NCBI RefSeq assembly: GCF_017948595.1 | Contig: NZ_JAGFBV010000031.1 | Span: 1 to 53,261, forward strand | Source of the DNA: Flavobacterium geliluteum | GTDB taxonomy: Bacteria; Bacteroidota; Bacteroidia; Flavobacteriales; Flavobacteriaceae | Length of the DNA stretch: 53,261 nucleotides | Direction: 5' to 3' | Shown here: piece after piece, positions 16,806 to 23,677 of the stretch | How the letters are laid out: every line of letters begins with the position of its first letter | Numbering within the stretch: the stretch's first letter is position 1 | Translations under genes and position numbers: made by a program | Notes under the pieces: model-generated | Seen by the model: only the letters and a program-made list of their open reading frames with translations | Told to the model about the DNA's origin: nothing | The model's database searches: none

Positions 16806-16834
16806 CAAAATTACGAAAGTAATTTGAATAACAA
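16806..16834 (-). promoter_or_regulatory. TAnnTTTG promoter for the candidate immunity gene
   Basis: On the - strand TAATTTTG (16813-16806) matches the Bacteroidota -7 box exactly, and a TTG (16834-16832) lies 18 nt upstream as the -33 box. The start codon follows the -7 box by 5 nt, so the mRNA is predicted to be leaderless or nearly so. The promoter sits antisense in the 50-nt gap before the gpG-like gene. Confidence 0.6.
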
Positions 16835-16852
16835 TGAATTAAGTATAAAAAT

Positions 16853-17386
16853 ATGAATCCAACAGATTTTATAAAAAACATTATATCTGACGTTAGAGTG
16901 GATTTAACGGAAGAATTCGACAGGAATTTTGAACGAAAAGCCTTTTTTAATAAAAAATGGAATGGCACAAAATTACCTAATCAGAGAGGTTCTTTACTGT
17001 CCAGATCAGGAAAGTTGAGGCGTTCGATCATGTCAAAGCAAAACGGAAATTCTGTAACCTGGTCCAGCTCTTTACCATACGCAACAATAAATAATGAAGG
17101 TGGCGAAATTGAAGTAACCGCCAAAATGAAAAGCTTCTTTTGGGCTATGTTTTACAAAGCTTCAGGTGCGGCAGGAAAAGGCAAAAGCGAAAGAAGCAAA
17201 AGATTGTCAGCTGAAGCACAACAATGGAAAAACCTAGCCTTGCAAAAAGTAGGTGCAAAAATGAAAATTGAAAAACGTCAGTTTATTGGCGATCATCCAA
17301 TTGTGAGACAGCGAATAGAAGATGTTGTAGGTCTTAATATGAAAGAATTAGAATCTTATTACTTTAACCAACTTAAACAGAAATGA
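16853..17386 (+). CDS. Mu gpG-like virion morphogenesis protein
   Basis: A 177-residue protein whose middle (RSGKLRRSIMSKQ, then WSSSLPYATINNEGG, residues 50-87) is the classic pattern of the gpG/phage tail-completion family. These proteins act at the head-tail junction, and the pattern 'Y a x i hn x G g' is characteristic. C-terminal residues 125-155 include a basic segment with FIGDHP. It overlaps the gp37-like gene by 4 nt. It resumes the rightward operon after the interposed - strand gene. Confidence 0.75.
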   Translation: MNPTDFIKNIISDVRVDLTEEFDRNFERKAFFNKKWNGTKLPNQRGSLLSRSGKLRRSIMSKQNGNSVTWSSSLPYATINNEGGEIEVTAKMKSFFWAMFYKASGAAGKGKSERSKRLSAEAQQWKNLALQKVGAKMKIEKRQFIGDHPIVRQRIEDVVGLNMKELESYYFNQLKQK

Positions 17387-17835
17387 AAGCATTTTTACAA
17401 GCAATTCAAACCAAATTAGCCACAATTGCGGCTTTACAATACATTGATGAAGATTGGGGACAAATGGACAGCTATAGCCCAAATCCTCCAACTAAATTTC
17501 CATGTGCTTTGATTGATATAACATCATTAAATTTTAGCAATATCGGAAAAGACAATTCGGCAAATCCAATTAACCGACAGTTAGCCGATGGTACGATAAC
17601 ATTTATTTTGGCAGATATAAAATTGAGCAATACAAGCCATAGAGCACCACAATCACAAAAAGATAACGCTTGGACTATTTGGACTATCATCGAGGATTTA
17701 CATAAAACGGTTCACGGTTGGAAGCCAACAGAAGTTTCAGGAGCATTAATGCGAACAGGCCTAAAAAGAATTAGGCGTGATGATGGAATCCAGGAATATC
17801 AAATTACTTACACAATTGGATTTGCTAATGTTTAA
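17383..17835 (+). CDS. Mu gp37-like tail terminator (DUF1834 type)
   Basis: A 150-residue protein that follows the gpG-like gene with a 4-nt overlap. The KFPCALIDITSLNFSNIG stretch (residues 38-55) and the C-terminal beta strands (EYQITYTIGFANV) resemble gp37/DUF1834 proteins, believed to terminate tail polymerisation or connect to the head. It is the last gene of the rightward head operon and its stop overlaps the convergent 91-residue gene by 4 nt. Confidence 0.65.
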   Translation: MKAFLQAIQTKLATIAALQYIDEDWGQMDSYSPNPPTKFPCALIDITSLNFSNIGKDNSANPINRQLADGTITFILADIKLSNTSHRAPQSQKDNAWTIWTIIEDLHKTVHGWKPTEVSGALMRTGLKRIRRDDGIQEYQITYTIGFANV

Positions 17836-18107
17836 GCAAATAACTGTGTTTGGGTAGCTTTTAAAAGTCGCTGCTGTTCTATAGCAGTTTCAACTTCTTT
17901 TAGTTCTGTTGTAACTGAAGTACAAAGAATCTCGTATAAAGTAGTACGGGAAATTGGATAAATTGGAACAATGTATATTTCCAGTATTTTAGTAGTTGGA
18001 GTGTAAGGATGCTCTTGTACACTTTTTTGGTAAAGTTCCTTAATAAGCTTGTAACGCAATAACTTATTACGTTGAACTCCAAGGCTTCGATTTAAGGTTA
18101 CTGACAT
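17832..18107 (-). CDS. Small HTH-like protein at the convergent junction
   Basis: A 91-residue basic protein. Residues 38-68 (TPTTKILEIYIVPIYPISRT then TLYEILCTSV) look like a helix-turn-helix, the second helix being ISRTTLYEIL. It is convergent with the gp37-like gene and has its own strong promoter, so it is expressed apart from the early and late operons, possibly in the lysogen. It could be a transcription regulator of late genes or an accessory gene. I cannot name the family. Confidence 0.55.
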   Translation of the reverse strand: MSVTLNRSLGVQRNKLLRYKLIKELYQKSVQEHPYTPTTKILEIYIVPIYPISRTTLYEILCTSVTTELKEVETAIEQQRLLKATQTQLFA

Positions 18108-18111
18108 GTAG

Positions 18112-18143
18112 CAAATATATATAAGTTACAGATTATAACCAAA
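18112..18143 (-). promoter_or_regulatory. Housekeeping-type promoter of the 91-residue gene
   Basis: On the - strand TATATTTG (18119-18112) is an exact TAnnTTTG box and TTTG (18143-18140) lies 20 nt upstream. The ATG at 18107 follows 4 nt after the box, so the transcript starts at or inside the first codon region. Confidence 0.65.
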
Positions 18144-18181
18144 TCAAGTTTATAAGTTATAAAATGAAATTATAAGCAACA

Positions 18182-18208
18182 AAAAACCCGCTACTTTAGC
18201 GGGTTTTT
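18182..18208. terminator. Bidirectional terminator
   Basis: AAAAACCCGC and GCGGGTTTTT form a 10-bp stem with a 7-nt loop. It lies 2 nt after the stop of the secreted protein gene (- strand) and upstream of the 91-residue gene. The A- and T-tracts make it active in both directions. It separates the moron cassette from the convergent head operon. Confidence 0.85.
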
Positions 18209-18209
18209 G

Positions 18210-18701
18210 TTAATACGAATAAAACCTGTATTTGCTTTGTGGTGAATCTCCTGAATAGAAATGAAATTTATATCCTTTTGTATTATCAAGATAGTCGCGA
18301 TACTTTGAAGCTTCAACAAAATCATTTTCATTTGCACCAGGATAAAAAACAGAATTAACAAAACCGAACATAATATTTTTATCAGCTTGAAATTCTCTCA
18401 ACTTATAACCTTGATCAGTTTTAGATAATTTGAAAACAACTCCATTTTCATAACGGTTTATTCTCGACTCTTCTTTTTGGTCAGCACTTAATCCAACAGG
18501 AATATAAGCTAATAAATAATATTCCGGAGTTTCTTTTTCTTTTGCTAATTCAAATTTTTGATTTCCCTGGTTAACTAATTTATTAGTGATCACTTTTAAA
18601 TCTGCAAGTGAACTGTTTTGAATTTTATTTATTGTTTCAAAATCTTGTGCTTGAACAACCAAACAAAATTGTAATGCGATTAATAGTATAATTTTTTTCA
18701 T
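18210..18701 (-). CDS. Secreted phage accessory (moron) protein
   Basis: A 163-residue protein taken from ATG 18701, where a clear signal peptide begins (MKKIILLIALQFCLVVQAQ, cut after about residue 19). A longer frame exists upstream but has no such sense. The mature part is polar with a central beta-rich segment (EYYLLAYIPVGLSADQK). It has no recognisable family. Being exported and flanked by a terminator, it is likely expressed from the prophage and acts in the periplasm or on the surface of the lysogen, perhaps in superinfection control or host fitness. Confidence 0.6.
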   Translation of the reverse strand: MKKIILLIALQFCLVVQAQDFETINKIQNSSLADLKVITNKLVNQGNQKFELAKEKETPEYYLLAYIPVGLSADQKEESRINRYENGVVFKLSKTDQGYKLREFQADKNIMFGFVNSVFYPGANENDFVEASKYRDYLDNTKGYKFHFYSGDSPQSKYRFYSY

Positions 18702-18717
18702 ATAATATAATATAATT

Positions 18718-19554
18718 TTATTTATCTGTGTCATGTTTAATATATGCCGGTAATTCTTTAATAACTTGTCTTCCAAGATTAGTTATACTAATAGTCCCTT
18801 TGCTATCGATCTTTATAAGCTCTAATGCTAAATATTTTTCTTTGTTTTTCTTTGTTATTGTATGGTGATCGAAGAAACTTTTCATTGAACCGATTTGATA
18901 AAATTCAAATCTTTCATTCATTGAAAGTCGATTCATAATAAGTGATCTAACGGATAATACTTTTTCATTATAATTTAGAGATACACCGTTATTCTTTAAA
19001 ACCTCTAAGTCATTTTCAACAATAGTTTCTGACAAGCTTTTTAGTAAATCATTTGATTGTTTTAATTTTTCATTTAAACCTTTAATTATATTACCGTCAG
19101 TAGTTTCTCTTTGAGTGTTAGATTCTGTTAAATTACTTATTTGTTTTTGGAAATCTTCAATTTGTTTGCTTCCAGTCTCAACGTTTTTTAATTCAAACTG
19201 TTTCTTCGCAAGATCAATTTTTTTATCTGTTATAAACTCCTTAGATGTATAAATCCTCGCTATCCTGATTTTTTTTATTGGTTCTAAAAGCCAATCAACA
19301 CCAATCATTATTAAAGGTATGATAATAGTATAAAAAAAAGCCATTACCACGGGGATTATTATTGCCCATATAGTAAAATATACATTGTTAATCATAGCAA
19401 TTTTGTCCTCCATTGAAGCATCTGAAAACAATAGTAAGAGAATAGGCCCCCAATTATAAATTAGAAAAGAAAAAATAAATGCACCTGTTATAGGTGTCTT
19501 AAGACGCTCTTTTGCGGTATCATTCAAGTCTTTTAAAAAATCGTAAAAATCCAT
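18718..19554 (-). CDS. Membrane protein with coiled coil and winged-helix-like tail
   Basis: A 278-residue protein. Two membrane helices lie near residues 25-43 (AFIFSFLIYNWGPILLLLF) and 58-85. A coiled coil follows at 105-180, and the C-terminal 70 residues resemble a winged helix (LIKIDSKGTISITNLGRQVI). It is followed 16 nt later by the secreted protein gene. Membrane-anchored coiled-coil proteins in prophage moron loci often act in superinfection exclusion or anti-phage defence. This is inference; the family is unknown to me. Confidence 0.6.
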   Translation of the reverse strand: MDFYDFLKDLNDTAKERLKTPITGAFIFSFLIYNWGPILLLLFSDASMEDKIAMINNVYFTIWAIIIPVVMAFFYTIIIPLIMIGVDWLLEPIKKIRIARIYTSKEFITDKKIDLAKKQFELKNVETGSKQIEDFQKQISNLTESNTQRETTDGNIIKGLNEKLKQSNDLLKSLSETIVENDLEVLKNNGVSLNYNEKVLSVRSLIMNRLSMNERFEFYQIGSMKSFFDHHTITKKNKEKYLALELIKIDSKGTISITNLGRQVIKELPAYIKHDTDK

Positions 19555-19692
19555 TATTTAAAAATTACTCTTGTTATTGTTCCAATCTTCTTGATTTCCA
19601 AATCGTTAAGTATTTTTCTAACTTTTTGTTAGAATATTGGCTTTTTTACGCCTTTTTAACAATAATGGCTTATTATAGCCTTTTGATTAAAA

Positions 19693-19863
19693 TTAAAAAT
19701 CAAATATAGATAAAATATCTCCTACATAAATAAGGACTCCAATAATTAAAGCTCCAAAGAAATATATTACAGCCATTGTTATTCTAAATCGCCGATCAAT
19801 TTCAGCTAATTTTTTCCTTAGAATTTCCTTTTCACGATCTATTATGTTGTAATATTTATGCAT
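19693..19863 (-). CDS. 56-residue membrane miniprotein
   Basis: A short frame (57 codons with stop). The product has a charged helix (REKEILRKKLAEIDRRFR, residues 10-27) followed by one membrane helix (MAVIYFFGALIIGVLIYV, residues 30-47). An exact TACCTTTG box lies 4 nt upstream of the ATG (19875-19868), suggesting an own, nearly leaderless transcript. It precedes the membrane coiled-coil gene in the same direction and may belong to the same accessory cassette. No function known. Confidence 0.6.
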   Translation of the reverse strand: MHKYYNIIDREKEILRKKLAEIDRRFRITMAVIYFFGALIIGVLIYVGDILSIFDF

Positions 19864-19902
19864 TTTTCAAAGGTAATAAGTTGTTTTTAAATTGTTTTAC
19901 GG

Positions 19903-20445
19903 TTATCCGTACTTAATATCTTTATCTGTCCAATGGATAATTTTTCCTGTGAACCAACTGTTACCAGTTTGAGTGTAATTTTCATTGATACGTTCTGCAA
20001 AATATGTATTAAACTCTTCTAAGGAATCAAAGCCATCATTAAGTGCTAATTCAACTTTAGCATTGTGATATAAATAAAAATCATCATCACCTACGTAAGA
20101 ACCTACCTTTGAAACTGTAATCTCAATCTCATTGCCTCTTTTAGTCATAAAGACTTCCTGAGTACTCACCACTGGCAGAACCGGAGCAAATCGAAACATG
20201 TTCTTTTTGCGGACATTGATAAAAAAATCAATATTCATTCCTGCTTTCCAACGATCGTTTTTGTCTTCCCGGATAGTGTGTATTTTTACTTTTACTTCGC
20301 TTTTATCAATAGCACTCATAGGCATATTAAGTAGTTCGGAAGCTTTATCTAATGTTATAAGTCCGTGCCTGTACAGTCCTATTGTGATTTTTTCAACAAA
20401 ATGTGTTGGTTTTCCGTTTAATTGTGTGCTAAATCCTAGTATCAT
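19903..20445 (-). CDS. ASCH/PUA-like protein of the early operon
   Basis: A 180-residue protein. The start MILGFSTQLNGKPTHFVEKI and the motif KIHTIREDKNDRWKAGMNID (residues 53-72) match the pattern of ASCH-type proteins of Bacteroidota phages, which have a PUA-like RNA- or nucleotide-binding fold; the 'HTIR..R..W' string is characteristic. Some ASCH proteins are ribonucleases or RNA-binding regulators. It overlaps the upstream gene by 4 nt and appears to be the last member of the leftward early operon. Confidence 0.5.
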   Translation of the reverse strand: MILGFSTQLNGKPTHFVEKITIGLYRHGLITLDKASELLNMPMSAIDKSEVKVKIHTIREDKNDRWKAGMNIDFFINVRKKNMFRFAPVLPVVSTQEVFMTKRGNEIEITVSKVGSYVGDDDFYLYHNAKVELALNDGFDSLEEFNTYFAERINENYTQTGNSWFTGKIIHWTDKDIKYG

Positions 20446-20726
20446 GATAAATCAGTTAGGACGTTATAAATTGAAATAGTGATCACTTCATCAACATGAT
20501 AAACATGAGATTTGTTGTTAGGTTCGTAATTTTTTAGTTCTGGTATTGCCGCTTTACCTTTGTAGTCATTTAAAGCCGCTTTAAACAGTGTTTTAATAGT
20601 TCCGGCAGCTTCGTTTTTATTTTCAAAAAGAAAGCCGTCAACAGTTTCTAAATGCTGAAGTATTAAAAACTGCAGTTTGTTTTTTGTGGAGTAAGTTTGT
20701 GTAACTTTTGTAAATGTTTTTGCCAT
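20442..20726 (-). CDS. Early phage protein, unknown
   Basis: A 94-residue protein from ATG 20726 (MAKTFTKVTQTYSTKNKLQF), chosen because the 5' longer form would overlap the previous gene by over 30 nt. It is basic at the start and has a helical centre (GTIKTLFKAALNDYKGKAAI). The spacing to the next gene is a 4-nt overlap. No family recognised; by position a small early regulator or inhibitor of a host function. Confidence 0.5.
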   Translation of the reverse strand: MAKTFTKVTQTYSTKNKLQFLILQHLETVDGFLFENKNEAAGTIKTLFKAALNDYKGKAAIPELKNYEPNNKSHVYHVDEVITISIYNVLTDLS

Positions 20727-20730
20727 GATG

Positions 20731-21264
20731 TTATTTTTTTTGGTGATCATTTCTTTGTTCATATTTTTGTTTCAACTCATTGATATTGCTTCCGGGTTTT
20801 ACTTCAATACGGGTTTTGGCATCTACCATGACATATATTTTTGGCATCGGCATACGGTTTCGATCTGGCTTTAGTTCTCCGTAACTGCCTTTCTGCATAT
20901 TGCGCTCCATTATAATCCATAAGTCCTGATAATTTCGTCTAAGTCCTAACTGTTCAAGCTTTAATTGTATATGGCGCTTATGCCATCCCTTAGCCTTTGG
21001 AAAATGAATACTGAAATACTCTATAATTTCAACATTTCCCATCGTCTTATAATTTGCTTTTAGATATTCAACAGCTTCTTTGGACCAGTAGTCATATTTA
21101 ATTTTGTAGATACCAAGCTCATTTAACCTAAGCCTTAAAGTAAATTTAGAAACTCCAAGTTTAATCGCCAGTTGATCATTTGTCATTTGAAAGAAGTTAT
21201 CTTTTATAAACTGGATGTCCTCTTCAGAATAAATAACTTTTCCATGTTTGCCTATCGTTGCCAT
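20731..21264 (-). CDS. Double helix-turn-helix DNA-binding protein
   Basis: A 177-residue protein. Residues 8-50 contain a Myb/GcrA-like HTH (YSEEDIQFIKDNFFQMTNDQ, then KLGVSKFTLRLRLNELGI). Residues 58-105 hold a second similar unit (WSKEAVEYLKANYKTMGNVE, then HKRHIQLKLEQLGL). The C-terminus (residues 140-165) is basic and mixed. Two tandem HTH units and the place late in the early operon make it a candidate for the activator of late promoters, the role of Mor/C in Mu. That role is inferred. The stop/start with the next gene share one base. Confidence 0.6.
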   Translation of the reverse strand: MATIGKHGKVIYSEEDIQFIKDNFFQMTNDQLAIKLGVSKFTLRLRLNELGIYKIKYDYWSKEAVEYLKANYKTMGNVEIIEYFSIHFPKAKGWHKRHIQLKLEQLGLRRNYQDLWIIMERNMQKGSYGELKPDRNRMPMPKIYVMVDAKTRIEVKPGSNINELKQKYEQRNDHQKK

Positions 21265-21785
21265 TATTGTCGCCTGTTGTTTTTTTGTCTTGCCAAATCC
21301 TGAATCATAGGATTGAAATTCTTTGTTTTAATTTCTTCCGGGTATTCGTTGTCATAATATCGCTTGTTGATATATGTTGACATGTGAGCTTTTGCAATCC
21401 CGCTTCTTTTCAAATAACGTTCGTAACCAGGAAGCGAAATAAAAAACTTAATTCTTTCAGCTTCATTCATTTTTTTGAAGGACTTTTCTGCATCCTGCTT
21501 TGATAATTTGTGATCGTAAATTATCCAGCCAGTATTAAAAGATAGATCAGCAGGCGACACAATTATTTCAAATACTTTGGTGTATTTTTCGTCCTTCATC
21601 CAAACCGTTTTAACGATCATTTCTGTAGCGGGAAAATTGTCTGAGAATAACCATTTGATTTGCTTTACATTCAATTCACCTTCGGAGATTTCAAATAGCT
21701 TTAAATTGCCGTTTAAATCGTATTTAAACAGGAATACTAAACCTATTTCTTTGCCTTTGGCGTGGTAGGTTGTGAGTTGTTCCAT
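21264..21785 (-). CDS. Early phage protein, unknown
   Basis: A 173-residue protein not recognised. It starts MEQLTTYHAKGKEIGLVFLF with beta-rich segments, and residues 100-130 (DAEKSFKKMNEAERIKFFIS) are helical and charged. The C-terminus is basic (RQKNNRRQ), consistent with nucleic acid binding. It shares a base with the double-HTH gene downstream and lies 9 nt from the DUF4406 gene upstream. Confidence 0.5.
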   Translation of the reverse strand: MEQLTTYHAKGKEIGLVFLFKYDLNGNLKLFEISEGELNVKQIKWLFSDNFPATEMIVKTVWMKDEKYTKVFEIIVSPADLSFNTGWIIYDHKLSKQDAEKSFKKMNEAERIKFFISLPGYERYLKRSGIAKAHMSTYINKRYYDNEYPEEIKTKNFNPMIQDLARQKNNRRQ

Positions 21786-21794
21786 GGTTTAATT

Positions 21795-22136
21795 TTAAAA
21801 TTGATAGTTTATACGTGGGTCAAAAACTGGCTGAAATTTGGTATTATAATACTGAACGCTAAGCCCTAAACTTATAGCCAATTGTAATTCTATTTTTGCA
21901 CCTTTGCTTAAGTGCCAATCATCGAGCATTAAAACCCCGTCACAATCAATTAGTGCCTTTAAACATTTTTTCATTGCTTCGTGCCAAGGAGCTTTCCAGT
22001 CGTTAACAAGAGCTAGCGGATTCACAACTTCAAAGCCTAGAGCTTCAATTTGTTTTTGGGCATTGCCAAACTTCATTGTGCATTGTGCAATTGGTTCGCC
22101 GGTTACTTTTCCGGCTATGTATATTTTCTTTTTCAT
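21795..22136 (-). CDS. Nucleoside deoxyribosyltransferase-like protein (DUF4406)
   Basis: A 113-residue protein starting KKKIYIAGKVTGEPI, with the DCDGVLMLDDWHLSKGAKIE motif (residues 64-83). This is the usual pattern of DUF4406 and related nucleoside deoxyribosyltransferase-fold proteins of phages. The fold binds nucleotides or nucleobases; members may alter nucleotide pools or act against nucleotide-signal-based defence. Exact substrate is unknown. Tight spacing on both sides shows it belongs to the early operon. Confidence 0.75.
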   Translation of the reverse strand: MKKKIYIAGKVTGEPIAQCTMKFGNAQKQIEALGFEVVNPLALVNDWKAPWHEAMKKCLKALIDCDGVLMLDDWHLSKGAKIELQLAISLGLSVQYYNTKFQPVFDPRINYQF

Positions 22137-22137
22137 A

Positions 22138-22743
22138 TTATTCTAAGTATAAACCTGTGTTAATTTGACTGTGATATGAACCGCCTTCGATTCCTTCAAT
22201 TCTTTCTCTGTCGGCCCTGGCTTTATCGCTTAGAGTTGATAAATCAACATTCTGAACTTGTTCCTGATTATAAATTTTAGATTTTATAACATATCTGGAA
22301 AAGAACTCTTTTTGTAATTCTTTCCGGCGCTTGTTTTGTGTTTTTGCTGATCTGCATTTCTTTATAAGTGGCACACAAAGTTTTTTAAATTGTGAGTTCA
22401 TGTGCCTTTTAAAATATTCATAAGCTGTTGACAACAAAATCCAATCAACATACTCAAGATCAATAAAAATACTCTTCCGGGTAAAAGCTGTTTTTTTGGC
22501 ATTAAATTCCTTTTCTTTAAAAAAGAAGCTGTGAAGCTGTACAAACAAATCCAAATCTAACTGAGTGGCATATTTGAACTCATATTGTGTTAGATGGATA
22601 GTTAGCAAATATTCTTCTGATAGATTATGTTTTTTTAAGAGCTTATTTAAAGCAATTTCGGCAGCAGCTTTTTCACCATCTGTTGTACCTCGTTTTACAA
22701 GCTCGTAAATCTTAGCAATCTTTTCTTTTGTGGATGGATTCAT
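22138..22743 (-). CDS. DUF2786-like early protein
   Basis: A 201-residue protein. The N-terminal 45 residues (KIAKIYELVKRGTTDGEKAA, then NKLLKKHNLSEE) fit the DUF2786 start, a helical pair found in phage and mobile-element proteins. Residues 85-140 are basic and helical (FKKLCVPLIKKCRSAKTQNK), suggesting DNA or RNA contact. Gene overlaps its upstream neighbour by 4 nt. Function unknown. Confidence 0.6.
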   Translation of the reverse strand: MNPSTKEKIAKIYELVKRGTTDGEKAAAEIALNKLLKKHNLSEEYLLTIHLTQYEFKYATQLDLDLFVQLHSFFFKEKEFNAKKTAFTRKSIFIDLEYVDWILLSTAYEYFKRHMNSQFKKLCVPLIKKCRSAKTQNKRRKELQKEFFSRYVIKSKIYNQEQVQNVDLSTLSDKARADRERIEGIEGGSYHSQINTGLYLE

Positions 22744-23075
22744 GATAATTGTTGATTAATGTTTGTTTTTATTAGCCTGAGTACGTTTCTGTCGTATTCG
22801 CTCATTGGGTAATCTTCAACTGATAAAATGAATTTTTCCAGATAATGACCCTCAAAATATTCCAGGCTAAACGACATCTTTTTTGGTTTGGTAAAGAGTG
22901 TTGAATTTTGCCGGCTCTGTTCAATTTGTTTCTTTTCGAACTTAATGATCACTTTATCCAAAACCGATCTGGCAACTTTTATTTCACGTGATTTTTCAGG
23001 CGGGTATGGTGGTCTTGGAAAGTGATGCACCAATGCATTGAGATGCGATGGTGATAATTTTAGATTTACTTTCAT
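22740..23075 (-). CDS. Early phage protein, unknown
   Basis: A 111-residue basic protein (MKVNLKLSPSHLNALVHHFP at the start) with a Pro-rich turn (PRPPYPPEKS) and helical remainder. It overlaps both neighbours by 4 nt (ATGA), so translation is coupled along this part of the operon. No domain recognised. Confidence 0.5.
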   Translation of the reverse strand: MKVNLKLSPSHLNALVHHFPRPPYPPEKSREIKVARSVLDKVIIKFEKKQIEQSRQNSTLFTKPKKMSFSLEYFEGHYLEKFILSVEDYPMSEYDRNVLRLIKTNINQQLS

Positions 23076-23341
23076 GATTCTAATTGTTTGATTTGAAATT
23101 CGATTTGTTCAGCAAGTATTTCGTCTGCTGTTTTTGGTCTGGCCATAAATTTTATTGTGTATTTGATTAGATGATTTGTTGGATATGCATCGAAATAAAA
23201 TACATAATCTGATCTTCCAAAAGACCCATTTAAAACTAAGTTGTTTTTAATGGCTGCCTGTTTTATATAATTTTCAATTTCAGAATTAAATAAACTTCCA
23301 TAAGCCTGTACTGTTAGCGTATGTTCTATAAAATCACTCAT
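23072..23341 (-). CDS. Early phage protein, unknown
   Basis: An 89-residue protein with a mixed alpha/beta pattern (EHTLTVQAYGSLFNSEIENY, then DYVFYFDAYPTNHLIKYTIK) that looks like a small globular fold. It overlaps the downstream gene by 4 nt and starts 1 nt from the small zinc-ribbon-like gene upstream. No family recognised. Confidence 0.5.
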   Translation of the reverse strand: MSDFIEHTLTVQAYGSLFNSEIENYIKQAAIKNNLVLNGSFGRSDYVFYFDAYPTNHLIKYTIKFMARPKTADEILAEQIEFQIKQLES

Positions 23342-23342
23342 C

Positions 23343-23486
23343 TTAACATTCTGTTTTAGGTTTTTCTAATTCTTTACCACAATCAACGCAAGTGAGTACT
23401 GTGGTTTCGCAAGTGCATACACTTTCAAGTACTTTGATGTAGGCTACATCATGCGGGCAAACTTCGGTGATGCTATATTTTTCCAT
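23343..23486 (-). CDS. 47-residue zinc-ribbon-like miniprotein
   Basis: A 47-residue frame: it begins MEKYSITEVCPHDVAYIKVL and contains Cys10, a CTC pair (residues 25 and 27), a CxxC (residues 34 and 37) and a terminal Cys. The set could bind one zinc ion. It starts within the last codons of the upstream Cys-rich gene (start at 23486 or 23489) and ends 1 nt before the next gene, as expected for a real member of a packed operon. Confidence 0.55.
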   Translation of the reverse strand: MEKYSITEVCPHDVAYIKVLESVCTCETTVLTCVDCGKELEKPKTEC

Positions 23487-23676
23487 CATTAAAATCTATT
23501 GAAAATGATTCTGTAGCGTGGCACCAGATGTTACAATCATTTGGGTCTTTACAAGTGCACTTAGGAAATTTTGATTTTCTTACTTTCGGCTCTGGTGATT
23601 TTTCATATAACCTGCCTAACATAAAACTACCTACTACAACTACGATCAAACATATAAATACAATAAATCCATCCAT
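23473..23676 (-). CDS. Membrane-anchored Cys-rich miniprotein
   Basis: A 67-residue protein with one N-terminal membrane helix (residues 4-21, FIVFICLIVVVVGSFMLG), then a basic stretch and a cluster CTCKDPNDCNIWCHA (residues 40-54) with four Cys and one His that may bind a metal or form disulfides. It overlaps the 47-residue Cys gene. The pair of neighbouring Cys-rich miniproteins is notable; function unknown. Confidence 0.55.
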   Translation of the reverse strand: MDGFIVFICLIVVVVGSFMLGRLYEKSPEPKVRKSKFPKCTCKDPNDCNIWCHATESFSIDFNDGKI

Positions 23677-23677
23677 C

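Noticed and set aside
16801..16968. 5' extension of the candidate immunity gene (133-residue form)
   Set aside because: It would run antisense through the start of the gpG-like gene and past a consensus promoter and a good ATG at 16800.
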